Shown: positions 22,340-23,326 of the stretch, in pieces
Numbering within the stretch: the first letter of the stretch is position 1
Layout of the letters: each line of letters opens with the position of its first letter
Assembly: GCA_947306185.1 (NCBI GenBank)
Contig: CAMZFU010000014.1
Location: 1-23,326 of the forward strand
DNA from: an uncultured Pseudomonadota bacterium
GTDB lineage: Bacteria; Pseudomonadota; Alphaproteobacteria; Rs-D84
DNA: 23,326 nt
Reading direction: 5' to 3'
Notes under the pieces: model-generated
What the model was told of the DNA's origin: nothing
The model's input: only the letters and a program-made list of their open reading frames with translations
The model's database searches: none
Program-made: the position numbers and the translations under genes

Positions 22340-23326
22340 TTAAATAGAATAAGGTATATCTTCGATACGCACATATTCGTCTTGGCTATTATACAGTGGC
22401 CATTCAGAATCCGCCAATACTTTCAACGTGGTAAGTGGTTGCCCAAGACGTGCACGATACAGCCACAAATTCGCCATCACACGTTTGATATATCCACGCG
22501 TTTCATACGCCGGAAAACTTTCAATATAAAGCAACGGATCTGATGTATCAAAAGATTTCTCGAACTTTACCAACGAGCCCATACCTGCATTATACGCAAT
22601 CAGCATTTTAATAATATTATTGTTGATATTTGGATGCGTCAGCAAATCAACAATATATTGCTGCCCCAAAAACATATTATGTTCAGGCTTAGACATATCA
22701 ATATCAGACATTTTAACCTTGTTAGCACGCGCAACCAACTTCGCCGTTCCCGGCATAAGTTGCATTACCCCCTTGGCACCTGCGCCCGATTTAACCCCGG
22801 CCCGAAATCCACTCTCTTGTTTAATGATGGCAAGTAACAATGCCCTATCTATTGACCAGCCCCCCATTGGTTCCCAATCTGGTAACGGATATTGAGTAGT
22901 ATAAATAACATCCTCATCAATTTCCAAAATTCCCCTATCGCGAATCACACCCGAAGATAAAATTGCAACGCGGGACAACCCATACGCCGTTGCAACCGAA
23001 TTTATCGCATGCAATGTACGGTCCGAAACATTCGGTGACATAGTGTATTTTAAGTATTCTTCGGCCCTGTCTTTGCGATTAATCTGTAACAATGCAAGGG
23101 CAATTTTGCCGTATTTATCGCGACGAATTTCTTCAACATCTTCATCGGTAAATTCTTGCTCAAAGAATTCATATTCCGGCACATTACCCATCATCGTCGC
23201 CGCCAACGCGCCATAGAAAGCCATTGGATGGGCAGCGGCAATTTTCCAATAATCACGCGCCTTGGACCGCTCATCACGCATATCTGCGGCACGTCCTGCC
23301 CAGAATGCGGCCTCGGTCTTGCGGGC
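22340..23326 (-). CDS. Soluble lytic murein transglycosylase (Slt type), C-terminal part; gene continues beyond the window
   Basis: Cuts the glycan strand of peptidoglycan in the periplasm, forming 1,6-anhydro-muramic ends. The reading frame stays open to the window edge, so the first Met inside (23281) is not the true start; 328 residues are visible. The visible part begins in helical repeats of the Slt superhelix (F-W-A-G-R-A-A, A-R-D-Y-W-K-I-A-A, F-Y-G-A-L-A). The SLT catalytic domain follows: L-L-L-A-I-I-K-Q-E-S-G-F with the catalytic Glu, then G-A-K-G-V-M-Q-L-M-P-G-T-A, L-G-Q-Q-Y-I-V-D-L-L, M-L-I-A-Y-N-A-G-M-G and R-G-Y-I-K-R-V-M. It heads a run with rnhB nine bases downstream. Confidence 0.92.
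   Translation of the reverse strand, partial: ARKTEAAFWAGRAADMRDERSKARDYWKIAAAHPMAFYGALAATMMGNVPEYEFFEQEFTDEDVEEIRRDKYGKIALALLQINRKDRAEEYLKYTMSPNVSDRTLHAINSVATAYGLSRVAILSSGVIRDRGILEIDEDVIYTTQYPLPDWEPMGGWSIDRALLLAIIKQESGFRAGVKSGAGAKGVMQLMPGTAKLVARANKVKMSDIDMSKPEHNMFLGQQYIVDLLTHPNINNNIIKMLIAYNAGMGSLVKFEKSFDTSDPLLYIESFPAYETRGYIKRVMANLWLYRARLGQPLTTLKVLADSEWPLYNSQDEYVRIEDIPYSI

Overview
The window looks like a chromosomal segment of an AT-leaning alphaproteobacterium, with mostly housekeeping genes packed on the minus strand. Supporting points are the clpP-clpX and tpiA-grpE blocks, a PpiD-type chaperone divergent from tpiA, a RodZ-like HTH protein, an FtsB/DivIC-like protein and a TspO protein. 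TGA is used as a stop (rnhB), so the standard bacterial code applies. The mix of core genes and several orphan secreted proteins, with ThyX as the only thymidylate synthase gene visible here, is reminiscent of uncultured host-associated (gut) alphaproteobacteria. That placement is inference and no taxon is proven here.

Layout. Bases 1-1958 hold a truncated rodZ-like gene, dusB, a divergent and possibly leaderless ftsB-like gene, and tspO. Bases 1959-2488 are a non-coding repeat island of REP-like palindromic units. Next come a secreted LamG/ConA-like protein whose promoter sits beside a 16-A homopolymer, a tRNA-Arg(UCU), and mscS. Bases 4737-13020 are the unusual part: three large exported proteins (837, 721 and 802 aa) and one small one (233 aa), all unrecognised and rich in cysteines spaced seven residues apart. 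infA and its terminator split them into two transcription units. Bases 13041-16317 hold clpX, clpP, grpE and tpiA, with ppiD divergent from tpiA. Bases 17883-23326 hold a small membrane protein with an operator-like palindrome, an unknown 135-aa gene coupled to a long-form thyX, pgk, a 63-aa orphan, rnhB and a truncated lytic transglycosylase gene.

How the genes fit together. The ordinary genes cover glycolysis (tpiA, pgk), protein quality control (clpP, clpX, grpE, ppiD), translation (infA, tRNA-Arg, dusB), DNA maintenance (rnhB, thyX) and envelope or division work (rodZ-like, ftsB-like, slt, mscS). The candidate undescribed system is the four-gene secreted Cys set. Two members, A (4737-7250) and B (7260-9425), each carry 36 cysteines outside the signal peptide in the same order and end in the same C-E-D-I-x-M tail. 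All three large members share an invariant N-terminal C-x6-C-x4-C-x9-C-x-C module. They look like an exported, disulfide-stapled helical family, with A and B placed just upstream of mscS; function is unknown.

Promoters read by eye follow sigma-70 spacing. TTGATT recurs as a -35 hexamer (ftsB-like, LamG-like and infA genes), with TTGACA or TTGC-type -35s elsewhere. Apart from the repeat island at 1959-2488, no gene-free stretch exceeds about 300 bases.
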